A DNA stretch of 64,000 nt from Nocardia crassostreae (GCF_001613405.1 NZ_BDCH01000020.1:310001-374000), one strand, 5' to 3'. Positions 42,439 to 51,637 are shown, numbered from the stretch's first letter. Notes: a model not told the origin generated them from the letters alone. Translations and numbers: made by a program.

Positions 42439-43172
42439 ACGTAGCCACGCGAATCAGAAATCGTCGCGCCAAGGAAGCCGCGATCGACGCACAGGCCCGC
42501 ACTCGGCTGGCCGCCGACGAGGCGCGCCCGCGCCGCAAACAGCTGTCGCTCGGCGACGCCTTCCGGGAATTCCTGCGGCATCCCTCGCCGTGGATCATTG
42601 CCGCCATGCTGGTCAACGCGCTCACCGCGCGCATTCTCGCCGGTGACTGGCAGTGGACCGACGCGCTCGTGCCGGTGGTCATGCTGGCGCTGTTCCCGTT
42701 CACGGAATGGCTGATCCACGTCTTCATCCTGCATTGGCGGCCACGCACTCTCGGCCCCGTGATCGTGGATTCGCTACTGGCTCGCAAACACCGCGAGCAT
42801 CACACCGACCCGCGGGCCATCCCGCTCATCTTCATTCCGTGGCAGATCTTCCTGTGGCTGCTGCCCGCGCTGGCCGCCATCGGTCTGCTGGCTTTTCCGC
42901 GTCCGGCCATGGGGCTCACCTTCCTGATGGTGCTGGGCGTCCTCGGTCTCAACTATGAGTGGACGCATTATTTGATCCACACCGACTACAAGCCGAAAAC
43001 TAAGCTCTTCAAGGCGGTCTGGCGCAATCACCGGCTGCACCACTTCAAGAACGAGCACTACTGGTTCACCGTCACCACCTCCGGCACCGCCGATCGAGTC
43101 CTGCGCACCTACCCGGATTCGAATACGGTGGAGAGCTCTCCGACGGTGAAGGCGCTGCACGCGCGGGCCTGA
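42435..43172 (+). CDS. Sterol desaturase/fatty acid hydroxylase-family membrane oxygenase
   Basis: Membrane-bound di-iron oxygenase, 245 residues, with three to four helices. The histidine clusters are HVFILH, HREHH, HYLIH, HRLHHFKNEHYW: the HX3-4H and HXXHH pattern of the sterol desaturase/fatty acid hydroxylase superfamily. It probably hydroxylates or desaturates a lipid, such as a carotenoid or fatty acyl chain. Its ATG overlaps the GntR stop (ATGA), so the regulator, if intact, is cotranslated with it. An N-terminal basic helix precedes the first membrane span. Confidence 0.9.
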   Translation: MNVATRIRNRRAKEAAIDAQARTRLAADEARPRRKQLSLGDAFREFLRHPSPWIIAAMLVNALTARILAGDWQWTDALVPVVMLALFPFTEWLIHVFILHWRPRTLGPVIVDSLLARKHREHHTDPRAIPLIFIPWQIFLWLLPALAAIGLLAFPRPAMGLTFLMVLGVLGLNYEWTHYLIHTDYKPKTKLFKAVWRNHRLHHFKNEHYWFTVTTSGTADRVLRTYPDSNTVESSPTVKALHARA

Positions 43173-43224
43173 ACCAGGGAGTGTCTGCCGCGCTCGCGGC
43201 GGCGCGGCGATTAGCGTCGTCGCC

Positions 43225-43893
43225 ATGGATGAGCTGATACAGCGAATACTCAGCTTCTCCCCGGTCTGGACCTACCTCGTCGTCGGACTGCTGGTCTTCG
43301 CCGAGGAGGCCATGGTCTTCGGACTACTGGTCCCCGGTGATACCGCCGCCATTCTCGCGGGCGTCGCCGCCAGTCAGGGTCACCTGAATCTGGCGACGAC
43401 GCTCGCCCTGGTCGTGGTGGCCGCGGTGCTGGGCGCGGGTGTCGGGTATCTGTCCGGCAGGGCGTACGGCCCGCGCGTCATGCAGTGGGCCATTCTGGAG
43501 CGTTACCGCGCGAATCTGGAGAAGGCGGGCGGCTTCCTGGAACGGCGCGGCGTCTGGGCGATTCTGTTCGGACGCTTCAGCGCCTTCTTCCGGACCATGC
43601 TGCCGAAGCTGGTCGGCATGTCGTCCATGTCGTTCCGACGCTTCCTGCTCGCCAGCCTCGCGGGCGCGATCGTGTGGGGATCGGTGCTCGTCCTGGCGGG
43701 ATACCTGGTCGGGCAATCCTTTACGAAGATCGTCAAGGAGGCCGACGCCGATCTGGCGATCGGGCTCGCAGTACTGGCGGTGCTGGGACTGGTCTATTGG
43801 AAATGGCGGCAGCATCGCCGCGCGGGGCGGGCGGCGCGAGGGCCGGAGACCTCGGCCGAGCCGGATGCCGCGATCGACTCGGAGCGGCCCTAG
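43225..43893 (+). CDS. DedA-family membrane protein
   Basis: Inner-membrane VTT/DedA protein, 222 residues; members flip polyprenyl or phospholipids and support envelope stability. The re-entrant blocks are EEAMVFGLLVPGDTAAILAGV at about residues 24-44 and GRFSAFFRTMLPKLVGMSSMSF at about 111-132, with conserved Glu/Arg residues as in DedA proteins. A C-terminal helix ends in a charged tail. The stop codon (TAG) overlaps the convergent SanA-like gene by four bases. Start ATG 43225 directly precedes the first amphipathic helix. Confidence 0.92.
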   Translation: MDELIQRILSFSPVWTYLVVGLLVFAEEAMVFGLLVPGDTAAILAGVAASQGHLNLATTLALVVVAAVLGAGVGYLSGRAYGPRVMQWAILERYRANLEKAGGFLERRGVWAILFGRFSAFFRTMLPKLVGMSSMSFRRFLLASLAGAIVWGSVLVLAGYLVGQSFTKIVKEADADLAIGLAVLAVLGLVYWKWRQHRRAGRAARGPETSAEPDAAIDSERP

Positions 43894-44603
43894 CTGCCGG
43901 AATCCGCGGCCATGGCATCGCGGACGGTGGTCTCCTGCCTGCCCAGGAAGGTCGGATCCGGCTGGGCCACGATCGAATACACGGCCTTCGTGGTCGCCAG
44001 CTGATCGCGCAGCCAGTTCCGGCGATAGGTGCCGTCGTGCAGGCGGCCGTCATCGCCGACGCCCAGGGTGTCGATGCCGACTGAGCGGCACAGGGCGACG
44101 GTGCGCGGCAGACTGAAGTCCTGGGTCACCACGATGGCGCTGTTCACGCCGAAGATCCGGTGTGCCCGGGCGCAGGATTCGTAGGTGCTGAAACCCGCGT
44201 AGTCGAGCGCGATCTTGGCGGCGGGCACGCCCTTGCGCACGAGGTAGTCGCGCATGCTGTCGGGTTCGCTGTAGGAGGCGCGCCCATTGTCGCCGGTGAG
44301 CAGCAGCGCCTTCACCTTGCCGGATTCGAGCAGGCGTCGACCCAGATCGAGACGGGCGGCGAGGAATTCCGACGGCGTGCCGTCGTCGTAGACCTCCGCG
44401 CCGAAGGCGATGGCCACATCGGCATTCGGGACGGTCTCGGCGCTGTACAGGAAATCCTCGGTGGTGAACCGGACCCACAGCACCGAGCTCACGCCCACCA
44501 GCAGTGCGGCGAGCACACCGGCGACCAGGAGTTTCGCCAGACGGCGCGGGCGGAACCAAGCGGCGGCCCGGGAGCGGACCGACTGCGGCAGGCGGAGCTT
44601 CAT
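43890..44603 (-). CDS. SanA/YdcF-like DUF218 membrane protein
   Basis: DUF218-domain protein of the SanA group, 237 residues: one N-terminal helix (about 25-45, LLVAGVLAALLVGVSSVLWV), then the periplasmic or outer-facing domain with AFGAEVYDDGTPSEFLAARLD, the LLTGDNGRASYSEPD loop and VVTQDFSLPRTVALCRSVGI. SanA proteins affect envelope permeability and vancomycin sensitivity in E. coli; the biochemical activity is unsettled. Convergent with the DedA gene. Confidence 0.88.
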   Translation of the reverse strand: MKLRLPQSVRSRAAAWFRPRRLAKLLVAGVLAALLVGVSSVLWVRFTTEDFLYSAETVPNADVAIAFGAEVYDDGTPSEFLAARLDLGRRLLESGKVKALLLTGDNGRASYSEPDSMRDYLVRKGVPAAKIALDYAGFSTYESCARAHRIFGVNSAIVVTQDFSLPRTVALCRSVGIDTLGVGDDGRLHDGTYRRNWLRDQLATTKAVYSIVAQPDPTFLGRQETTVRDAMAADSGS

Positions 44604-44655
44604 GGGCTCAGTCTGGCAATGCCGGACCCGTGATCGGCTTAACGATCTCTTGCAG

Positions 44656-45288
44656 TCAGTCCGGCTGCACGCCCACCATGGGCAGCATGGTGCGGCGGGC
44701 GAAATCGCGGGCGGCCTGCTCGTCGCCGAGCGGGATGAGCCCGTCCGGCGTCAGCACCAGCGACTGGCCCAGGCGCGCAAGCACTTCCGCGACCAGTTCG
44801 GCGTCGAAGTCCGGGACATTGCCGGATTCCTGGAGCGTGCGCAGCTTTTCGGCCAGATAGGTGCGGCCGACCGCCAGCACCGGACCGGCCTCGGTGGTGA
44901 GCCGGGGCAGGATCACGTCGGGCTCGGTGCGCAGGAGTCGTTGCAGCAGTTTGTTATTGGCCAGGTTGGTGATGAAGGCGACGAAGATCTCGACCAGTTG
45001 CTCGCTGACCGAGGCGCCGGTGTGCGCGACTTCCTGCACCCGCTGGTCGATGGCGGCCACGAACTGCTGTGCCTCGCGCACGCTCACGGCCTCGACGAGA
45101 TCGTTCTTGGATTCGAAGCGCCGGTACAGCGTCGCGGGGCTGATTCCGGCGCGACGGGCGATCTCCCCCATGCTGGTTCGCTTGATTCCGAAGTCGAGGA
45201 ATGCCGATAGGGCACTCTCCAATAGCTGTTCGCCCTCGGCCCGCGGCTTCTCCAGGATGCGTTGCAGTATGGCGGGCACGGACGGCAT
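44656..45288 (-). CDS. TetR-family transcriptional regulator
   Basis: One-component repressor-type protein, 210 residues. The helix-turn-helix is at about residues 33-53 (MGEIARRAGISPATLYRRFESKNDL), and the rest is the helical ligand domain. The ATG is followed by the usual short N-terminal helix (LESALSAFLDFGIKRTSM). It stands between the SanA-like gene and a very small gene, both on the same strand; no partner operon is clear, so its target is unknown. Confidence 0.92.
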   Translation of the reverse strand: MPSVPAILQRILEKPRAEGEQLLESALSAFLDFGIKRTSMGEIARRAGISPATLYRRFESKNDLVEAVSVREAQQFVAAIDQRVQEVAHTGASVSEQLVEIFVAFITNLANNKLLQRLLRTEPDVILPRLTTEAGPVLAVGRTYLAEKLRTLQESGNVPDFDAELVAEVLARLGQSLVLTPDGLIPLGDEQAARDFARRTMLPMVGVQPD

Positions 45289-45383
45289 CGAGTCTCCAGT
45301 CGATCGGTTGGCATCCGCGACATTGCGGCTAGGGCGCAGCGATTATCTCATCGTCTCACCGGGGTGGGTGTGGGGCCCGCCGA

Positions 45384-45557
45384 TCAATGCAGCTTCAGCG
45401 CCGCCATCTCGCGCTCGATCGCATTCGCCGCGAAATCTATACCGCTGCAACGTAACTCGTGAACTCGGCGCTGGAGCGCCTCGATGCCTCCCGGCTGGGC
45501 CGCGATATCGGCCACGCTGATTCGCCGTCGGTGCATACCGTCATGCTCGTACGACAC
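45384..45557 (-). CDS. Small 57-aa hypothetical protein
   Basis: Short soluble protein supported by AGGAGG nine bases before the GTG at 45557. Residues 14-57 form two helices with an AQPGGIEALQRRVHELRCSG segment and a FAANAIEREMAALKL tail, basic then amphipathic. I know no family for it. An earlier in-frame start would add a few Arg-rich residues but lies upstream of the ribosome-binding site. Confidence 0.55.
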   Translation of the reverse strand: MSYEHDGMHRRRISVADIAAQPGGIEALQRRVHELRCSGIDFAANAIEREMAALKLH

Positions 45558-45698
45558 CGTATGAAACCTCCTGCTAGCCCGAGCGCGCACCCGGCAAGCG
45601 GCGGCATAACCCGGGCCGCCGGGGAACGCTTCGAGAATGCTAGCAGCGGGTTATATGGTCGCTTGTTCAGTGTGGGACTTATCACAAACCCCTTGCAG

Positions 45699-46214
45699 TC
45701 AGCGCTCTTGACCGACCCGGTGCAGGCTCATGTTGTGCAGGTACGCAGCGGCATTCAGGCGAATCCGATCCAGCTCGGCCTCGCCCAGTTCACGGCGCAC
45801 CTTGCCGGGAATTCCGGCCACCAGCGAACCCGGCGGAATCTGCGCGCCCTCCGGAATCAGGGCATTGGCGGCAATGAGACTGCCCGCGCCGATCACCGCG
45901 CCATTGAGCACCGTGGGGCCCATGCCGACGAGCACATCGTCGCCCACCGTGCATCCGTGCAGAATCGCATTGTGCCCGACCGAGACTCCCGCACCGACCG
46001 TGCAGGGGAATCCGGGATCGGCGTGCAGGACGCACCCGTCCTGGATATTGGACCGCTCACCCACGCTGATCGCATCCATATCCCCGCGCAGCACCGCCGA
46101 ATACCAGACGCTCACTTCGGCTCCCAGCCGCACCCGCCCGATCACCGTGGCATTGGGCGCGATCCACGCGCTCTCGTCGATCTCCGGCGAATGCTCGCCC
46201 AGCTGAATGATCAT
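45699..46214 (-). CDS. Gamma-class carbonic anhydrase-like hexapeptide protein
   Basis: Left-handed beta-helix trimer protein, 171 residues, with repeated hexapeptides such as VIGRVR, VGAGVS, IGAGSL. The zinc-binding histidines of gamma carbonic anhydrases are present as His64 (VLHADP), His81 (VGHNAI) and His86 (ILHG). It probably interconverts CO2 and bicarbonate or is a related metal-bound acyltransferase-like protein. C-terminal residues form the helix that packs against the prism. No operon partner. Confidence 0.88.
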   Translation of the reverse strand: MIIQLGEHSPEIDESAWIAPNATVIGRVRLGAEVSVWYSAVLRGDMDAISVGERSNIQDGCVLHADPGFPCTVGAGVSVGHNAILHGCTVGDDVLVGMGPTVLNGAVIGAGSLIAANALIPEGAQIPPGSLVAGIPGKVRRELGEAELDRIRLNAAAYLHNMSLHRVGQER

Positions 46215-46268
46215 GACCAGAACCTAGCGGGTGGCCGGATCCGCGCGCTCGCCCGGATCCGCGCGCGT

Positions 46269-47231
46269 TCACAGACCGGGGGCGGCGGCCCGGAACACGG
46301 CGCGGTGGTTGGCGGGGGTGGTGCCGAGTACGCGGTGGAAATGGTGGCGGAGGTTGACGGCGGTGCCCAGACCGGCGTCGGCGGCAATGCGGTCCATGGT
46401 GTCGCCGGTGGATTCCAGCAGCAGGCGGGCGCGGTCGATGCGCTGATGCAGCAGCCACTGTTGCGGGCTGGAGCCGGTGCGGTCGCGGAAGCGGCGGGTG
46501 AAGGTGCGGCGCGACATCAAGGCCGTGCGGGCCCAGGAGTCCAGGTCGATGGGTTCGTCGAGATGTGTTCTGGCCCAGACCATGGCGTGTTCGAGCGGGT
46601 CGTCGTCGAGGGCGTCGGGGACGGCCACCGGGATGTACTGGGCCTGTGAGCCGCTGCGGTGCGGGGCCAGGACCAGGGCGCGGGCGAGGTCGGTGGCAAT
46701 GCGGCTGCCGAGGTCGGCGCGGACCAGGTGCAGGCAGCAGTCGAGGGCGGCGGCGACCCCGGCGGAGGTGATGACATCGCCGTGATCGGACCACAGGGTG
46801 TCGGCGCGGACGCGGACGGCCGGAAAGGCGCGGGCCAGTTCGGCGGCCGCGGACCAGTGCGTGGTGAGTTCGCGGCCGTCGGCGAGACCGCTGGCCGCGA
46901 CGGCCCACGAGCCCGGGCAGAGCCCGGCGATGCGGGCGCCGCGCGCGTGGGCGCGGCGCAGGGCGTCGCGCGTCGGATCGGGCAGGGGGCGATGGCGCTG
47001 CCAGCTCGGGATGACGACCGTGTCCGCCTCGTCCAGGGCTTCCAGGCCGTGCTGCACGATGATGTCGAATCCGGCCGGGGTGGACAGGATTCCGGGAGCT
47101 TCGGCGCACACCCGCACGCGATAGGGCGTGCCGCGCTCCTCGCCCGCGCCGATGCGGCCGAATACCAAGCCGGGCACCGACAAATGGAAGGGACTGATCT
47201 GATCGAATGCCAGCACGGCCACCGAATGCAT
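46269..47231 (-). CDS. GlxA-type AraC-family regulator with DJ-1/PfpI domain
   Basis: Two-domain regulator of 320 residues. Residues 1-175 are a DJ-1/PfpI class I amidotransferase-like fold (AVLAFDQISPFHLSVPG, the nucleophile-elbow region ARIAGLCPGSW and SAGVAAALDCCLHLV), used here for sensing. Residues 210-310 are the AraC double helix-turn-helix (ALMSRRTFTRRFRDRTGSSPQQWL and DRIAADAGLGTAVNLRHHFHRVLG). Similar proteins control choline, arginine or betaine use. It is divergent from the MBL-hydrolase gene with 71 bp between starts and may regulate it. Confidence 0.92.
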   Translation of the reverse strand: MHSVAVLAFDQISPFHLSVPGLVFGRIGAGEERGTPYRVRVCAEAPGILSTPAGFDIIVQHGLEALDEADTVVIPSWQRHRPLPDPTRDALRRAHARGARIAGLCPGSWAVAASGLADGRELTTHWSAAAELARAFPAVRVRADTLWSDHGDVITSAGVAAALDCCLHLVRADLGSRIATDLARALVLAPHRSGSQAQYIPVAVPDALDDDPLEHAMVWARTHLDEPIDLDSWARTALMSRRTFTRRFRDRTGSSPQQWLLHQRIDRARLLLESTGDTMDRIAADAGLGTAVNLRHHFHRVLGTTPANHRAVFRAAAPGL

Positions 47232-47302
47232 GGCCCGATTTTATCGATGCCCGGCCTTCGGGCCACTGTTGCGCCGCTCGCCGATTCACGAAACTCGGTG
47301 TC

Positions 47303-48076
47303 ATGACGAACACGATCGCCTCCGCCACCCTCGAACTCCTGCACATCGGCGGGCCCACCGTGCGCTTCCGCTACGGCAACCTGACCTGGCTGACCGATCC
47401 CACGTTCGATGCGCCCGGCAGCTACGACGTCGGGATCACCCTGCACAAGCTGACCGGCCCGGCCGTCCCCGCCGACCGGATCGGCGCGGTGGACGTGGTG
47501 CTGCTCTCGCACGACCAGCACCCCGACAACCTCGACACCTCCGGCCGGGAATTCCTCACCACCGTCGACCGCGTCCTGTCCACCCCCGACGCCGCCGGAC
47601 GCATGGAAGGCGTTCAGGGCCTGCGCAACTGGGAATCCGTCCGCATCGGCGACGTCACCGTCACCGGCGTCCCCGCCCTGCACGGCCCCGAAGGCGCCGA
47701 AGCCTTCTCCGGTGTAGTCACCGGCTTCGTCCTCCAAGCCGACAACCACCCCACCGTCTACATCTCCGGCGACAACGCCTCCGTAGACCTGGTCCACCAG
47801 ATCGCCACCCGCATAGGCCGAATCGACCTGGCCATCCTCAACGTGGGCGCCGCCAACGTCGACCGCTTCGGCGACACCGACGTAACCCTCAACGGCCGCA
47901 CCGCGGTCAAAGCCGCCGCCGCCCTGAACGACGCCCTCATCATCCCCGTCCACGCCGAAGGCTGGGCCCACTTCTCCGAACCCCTCGACTACCTCATCCG
48001 CAACTTCGCCTACGCCAACCGCACCCACCAACTCCGCATCCCCGTCCCCGGCGAAGTACTCACCGTCTCCGCCTGA
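47303..48076 (+). CDS. MBL-fold (UlaG-like) metal-dependent hydrolase
   Basis: Metallo-beta-lactamase-fold hydrolase of the UlaG/UPF0173 type, 257 residues, cytoplasmic. The metal motif is LLSHDQHPDNLD (near residue 71) with the following HGPEG His and the SGDNAS Asp. The start ATG 47303 opens a short strand leading to ELLHIGGPTVRF. Substrates of this group include lactones and phosphorylated sugars; unspecified here. Divergent from the AraC-type regulator, which is the best candidate for its control. Extremely C-ending codon use. Confidence 0.88.
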   Translation: MTNTIASATLELLHIGGPTVRFRYGNLTWLTDPTFDAPGSYDVGITLHKLTGPAVPADRIGAVDVVLLSHDQHPDNLDTSGREFLTTVDRVLSTPDAAGRMEGVQGLRNWESVRIGDVTVTGVPALHGPEGAEAFSGVVTGFVLQADNHPTVYISGDNASVDLVHQIATRIGRIDLAILNVGAANVDRFGDTDVTLNGRTAVKAAAALNDALIIPVHAEGWAHFSEPLDYLIRNFAYANRTHQLRIPVPGEVLTVSA

Positions 48077-48384
48077 CGAGCCCAGCACGGCTCATCCCGC
48101 AACTCGTCCAGGGGATGGGGGGCCGGATCGGTGGTCCGCGACGTCTGGTGACGCCCGGAGCCTCCCGCGACCTCGCTTGCAGGGCTCGCGATTTCGGCCC
48201 GCGACCCTGTTAGGCGGGCCCGAGGCTCCGCTCCTAGGGGCTCGGAGGTCTAGCCTTCGCCTTTCTTCTAAGGGGGTCCGGGGACTCAGCCCCCGCCCTT
48301 CTTCCGATTGCTATCGGATTGCGGATCGGAACTTGCGTCGTGGCGCTCATGGCCGGGAGCGGAGTTCTGGGCCACCATGGCGGT
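48077..48384. other. 308-bp gene-free stretch with hairpins
   Basis: Between the MBL-hydrolase and alanine dehydrogenase. It contains several GC-rich inverted repeats, such as CCGAG...CTCGG around 48220-48245 and GGGGGTCC/GGGGACTCAGCCCCC around 48274-48296, plus CTTCTTC runs. It looks like a dispersed intergenic repeat of the nocardial kind, but this window has only one copy. No gene-like frame is supported. Confidence 0.4.
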
Positions 48385-49527
48385 ATGCGGATCGGTGTCC
48401 CACGGGAGGTCAAGGAGCAGGAGTATCGGGTCGCGCTCACACCGGCGGGAGCCGGGGAGTTGGTGCGGCACGGGCATGAGGTGGTGGTCGAGGAGGGGGC
48501 GGGGGTCGGGTCGGGGTTTGCCGACGCCGACTATCTCGCGGCCGGGGCCAAGTTGCTGACCAGGGCGGACGATGTCTGGGATGTGGCCAACCTGGTGCTG
48601 AAGGTGAAAGAGCCCATTGCCGTGGAGTATCCGCGCATGCGGGCGGGGCAGGTGCTGTTCACCTTTCTGCATCTGGCGGCCTCGCGCGAGTGCACGGATG
48701 CCATCCTGCAGTCGGGGATCACCGCCATCGCCTACGAGACCGTGCGCGCTGCTGATGGTTCGCTGCCATTGCTGGCGCCCATGAGCGAGGTGGCGGGCAA
48801 GCTCGGCACCCAGGTCGGCGCCTATCACCTCATGACGCCGCAGGGCGGGGCGGGCGTCCTGCTCGGCGGGGTGCCCGGGGTGCGGCGCGCCGATGTGGTG
48901 GTGCTCGGCGGCGGCATGGCGGGCAGCAATGCCGCCGCGGTCGCCGTCGGCATGGGCGCGCGGGTCACCGTGCTGGACACCAATATTCCGCGCCTGCGCG
49001 AGCTGGACGCGCGCTTCGGCGGCCGCGTCACCACGCTCGGCTCCAATGCGGCCGAGGTCGAACGCGCCGTGCTCGGCGCGGATCTGGTGATCGGCTCGGT
49101 GCTGGTGCCGGGCGCGCGGGCGCCGAAACTGGTGCCCGACACCCTCTTCGCGGGCATGCGGCCCGGCTCGGTGCTGGTGGACATCGCCATCGACCAGGGC
49201 GGCTGCTTCGCGAGCTCGCATCCCACCACGCACGCGAAACCCACCTTCCGAGTGGCGGATTCACTGTTCTACTGCGTCGCGAACATGCCCGGCGCGGTAC
49301 CGCACACCTCCACCTGGGCGCTCACCAACGCCACCCTGCCCTATGCCCGCGCCATTGCCGACCGGGGCTGGCGCGCCGCCTGCGATGCCGATCACGGTCT
49401 GGCCCAAGGTCTTACCGCCGACGACGGACAGCTGTTCTCCGGTGAGGTCGCCGCCGCACATGGGCTGAAACCCGCGGGCAAGACGACATTTCTGAGCATT
49501 CTCGGCTCGCCGCAGGGCCGGGGTTAG
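48385..49527 (+). CDS. ald: Alanine dehydrogenase
   Basis: Reversibly deaminates L-alanine to pyruvate with NAD; 380 residues, hexamer. N-terminal GVPREVKEQEYRVALTP carries the substrate-binding Arg15, followed by Lys75-type KVKEP and the catalytic His in FTFLHLAAS. The NAD Rossmann motif is VVVLGGGMAGSNAAAVA, and the C-terminal VYYCVANMPGAVPHTST-type block is present (FYCVANMPGAVPHTST). ATG 48385 starts exactly at the family N-terminus; longer in-frame extensions are not supported. Ends with TAG. Usually induced by alanine or hypoxia in mycobacteria. Confidence 0.95.
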   Translation: MRIGVPREVKEQEYRVALTPAGAGELVRHGHEVVVEEGAGVGSGFADADYLAAGAKLLTRADDVWDVANLVLKVKEPIAVEYPRMRAGQVLFTFLHLAASRECTDAILQSGITAIAYETVRAADGSLPLLAPMSEVAGKLGTQVGAYHLMTPQGGAGVLLGGVPGVRRADVVVLGGGMAGSNAAAVAVGMGARVTVLDTNIPRLRELDARFGGRVTTLGSNAAEVERAVLGADLVIGSVLVPGARAPKLVPDTLFAGMRPGSVLVDIAIDQGGCFASSHPTTHAKPTFRVADSLFYCVANMPGAVPHTSTWALTNATLPYARAIADRGWRAACDADHGLAQGLTADDGQLFSGEVAAAHGLKPAGKTTFLSILGSPQGRG

Positions 49528-49583
49528 ACGACGGCGGGCCCGCAGCCGGAACGAATCCGGTTGCGGGCCCGCCGATTCGGCAA

Positions 49584-50552
49584 TCAGTCGGCCGTCTGCG
49601 CGCCGTCGGTGTTCCCGAGCTGCCAATCCGGTTCGCCCTCGGCGGGCAGGTTCTGCAGCTTGTCCGGATTGCGGACCACATCGATATTGGTGATGCGGCC
49701 GTCGTCGATGGTGAACGAGAACACGCCCGTGTGCTGACCGTCGAACACCACCAGGCCCGGCCGCCCGTTGACCAGCACCGACCGGCCCCACGCGCCACCC
49801 TCGCGCGCCGCATGGGCGAGGAAGGCCAGGAAGGTATTGGCCACGGTCTCGGCGCCGTGCAGCGGATCGATGAACGCCTGCACCTTGCCGCCGCCGTCCG
49901 CGGTGAAGGTGACATCGGAATCGAGCAGCCCCAGCAGCGCGCTCAAATCCCCGGACCGCCACGCGACCGCGAAGGCGGACACCACCTTGTTGTGCTCGTC
50001 CGGGCTGGCCGGGAAGCGCGGCGTACCCGCCTCCACATGCTTGCGTGCCCGAGAAGCCAACTGCCGCACCGCCGCCGGTGTCCGCCCGACCACCTCCGCG
50101 ACCTCCGGACCGGTCATACCGAACACATCCTGCAGCACGAACGCCGTACGCTCGGCGGGCGACAGCGACTCCAGCACCACCAGCAGCGCCGTGGTGACCC
50201 GCTCGTCCTGCGAAATCCGATCGGCCGGATCATCCCAGGAGGTGATCTCCGGCTCCGGCAGCCACTCCCCGATGTACTGCTCCCGTCGCGCCCGCGCCGA
50301 CCCGAGATGATCCAGCGCCAGCCGCCCGGTCACCGTGGTCAGCCACGCCCGCAGATTCTCGATATCAGCCCCCTCCGGGCTGGTCTCGTAGTACCGCTGC
50401 AACCGCAACCAGGCATCCTGCACCACATCATCGGCATCACTGAGACTCCCCAGCGTGCTGTAAGCAACCCGCCGCAAATACCCCCGATGCTCCTCGAACT
50501 GCCGCGCCAACTCGGCCTGATCGGGCACACCCCGCCGCTCGTCGTCACTCAT
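49584..50552 (-). CDS. ECF41-type sigma factor with SnoaL-like C-terminal extension
   Basis: Extracytoplasmic-function sigma factor, 322 residues, of group ECF41. Region 2 is AYSTLGSLSDADDVVQDAWLRL, region 4 is LSPAERTAFVLQDVFGMTGPEVAEVVGR. The inter-region WLPEP and the C-terminal DGGGK and NPDKL motifs define ECF41; the about 130-residue NTF2-like tail acts as a built-in regulator instead of an anti-sigma factor. Start 50552 has GAGG four bases upstream. The usual ECF41 partner (a carboxymuconolactone decarboxylase- or oxidoreductase-type COE gene) is not beside it. Confidence 0.93.
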   Translation of the reverse strand: MSDDERRGVPDQAELARQFEEHRGYLRRVAYSTLGSLSDADDVVQDAWLRLQRYYETSPEGADIENLRAWLTTVTGRLALDHLGSARARREQYIGEWLPEPEITSWDDPADRISQDERVTTALLVVLESLSPAERTAFVLQDVFGMTGPEVAEVVGRTPAAVRQLASRARKHVEAGTPRFPASPDEHNKVVSAFAVAWRSGDLSALLGLLDSDVTFTADGGGKVQAFIDPLHGAETVANTFLAFLAHAAREGGAWGRSVLVNGRPGLVVFDGQHTGVFSFTIDDGRITNIDVVRNPDKLQNLPAEGEPDWQLGNTDGAQTAD

Positions 50553-50654
50553 AGCCCTCACCGTTCATTCCCGCACGCCATCCGGCCTTCACCGAACAGA
50601 CGACACACACCGCACAACTGTGACATCCCCGGCCCCCGCCCCGAAGTGGCGGGG

Positions 50655-51596
50655 TCAGGCGCGGCGGCGGGCCAGGGCGAAAGCTGCTGCGGCGAGGGCG
50701 GTGGCGAGTTGGACGGCTTCGGAGAGCCGAACCGCGCGGCGGAGGTCGCGCACCACAGGGGTGGGGCCATCGCCCAGGGTGGGGCGCATTTCGACGCCGT
50801 GCCGGTATTCGGTGCGCCCGCCGAGAGTCACGCCGAGCGCACCGGCCATGGTGGATTCCGCCACACCGGCATTCGGGCTCGGGTGCTTGGCGGCGTCGCG
50901 GCGCCACGCGCGCCACGCATCGGCCGGGCGGCCGCCGACGAGCGGCGCCAGGGCGGTGGTGATGGCGCCACTGACACGCGCGGGCAGCAGATTCGCGATG
51001 TCGTCGGTCCGCGCCGCGGCCCACCCGAACCGCTCGTACCGCGCATTCCGATAGCCGACCATCGCATCGAGCGTATTCACCGCGCGATACCCCAGCAGCC
51101 CCGGAACCCCCGCCACCGCACCCCAAACCAGCGGCGCCACCGTCGCATCGGAGGTGTTCTCCGCAATGGACTCCAACGCCGCCCGCGCCAACCTATCAGC
51201 ATCGAGCACCCCCGGATCCCGCCCGCACAGCGAAGGCAGCAACTCCCGCGCCCCCTCCAGATCCCCCGCCTCGAGCCGATCCGCCATGCTCCGCCCCGTC
51301 CGCGCCAACGTGGTCCCACCCAACACGGTCCAAGCCGCCACCGCCGTCACCAACACTTCACCGGTACGCCTCCCGGAAACAGCCCGCGCCACCCCAATCC
51401 CCAGCCCACCCGTAGCCCCCACCAACAACACTTCATGCACAACACCCGCACCCCGCCCATCCCGGTAGATCACTCGCTCCAGCGCCTGTGCCACCGACCC
51501 GAACCCCGCCACCGGATGCCCCCGTCGCGGATCACCCAGACCGCGATCCAACGCAAACCCCAGCACCAGCCCCACCGCAATCGAAGTCCCACGCAC
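50655..51596 (-). CDS. cobD: Adenosylcobinamide-phosphate synthase CobD/CbiB
   Basis: Membrane enzyme that attaches aminopropanol (phosphate) to adenosylcobyric acid in cobalamin synthesis; 313 residues, five or so helices. Conserved blocks: LDRGLGDPRRGHPVAGFG at residues 16-33, ARAALESIAENTSDATVAPLVW, YRAVNTLDAMVGYRN, and PSPNAGVAESTMAGALGV. Same place and order as Rv2236c in M. tuberculosis, next to SURF1 and the tyrosine phosphatase. A cluster of TTCACACC-like repeats lies immediately upstream. Confidence 0.95.
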   Translation of the reverse strand: MRGTSIAVGLVLGFALDRGLGDPRRGHPVAGFGSVAQALERVIYRDGRGAGVVHEVLLVGATGGLGIGVARAVSGRRTGEVLVTAVAAWTVLGGTTLARTGRSMADRLEAGDLEGARELLPSLCGRDPGVLDADRLARAALESIAENTSDATVAPLVWGAVAGVPGLLGYRAVNTLDAMVGYRNARYERFGWAAARTDDIANLLPARVSGAITTALAPLVGGRPADAWRAWRRDAAKHPSPNAGVAESTMAGALGVTLGGRTEYRHGVEMRPTLGDGPTPVVRDLRRAVRLSEAVQLATALAAAAFALARRRA

Positions 51597-51637
51597 CCGG
51601 CGAGGCTATCCGACCCCACCCCACCCACCCCCGGCGC

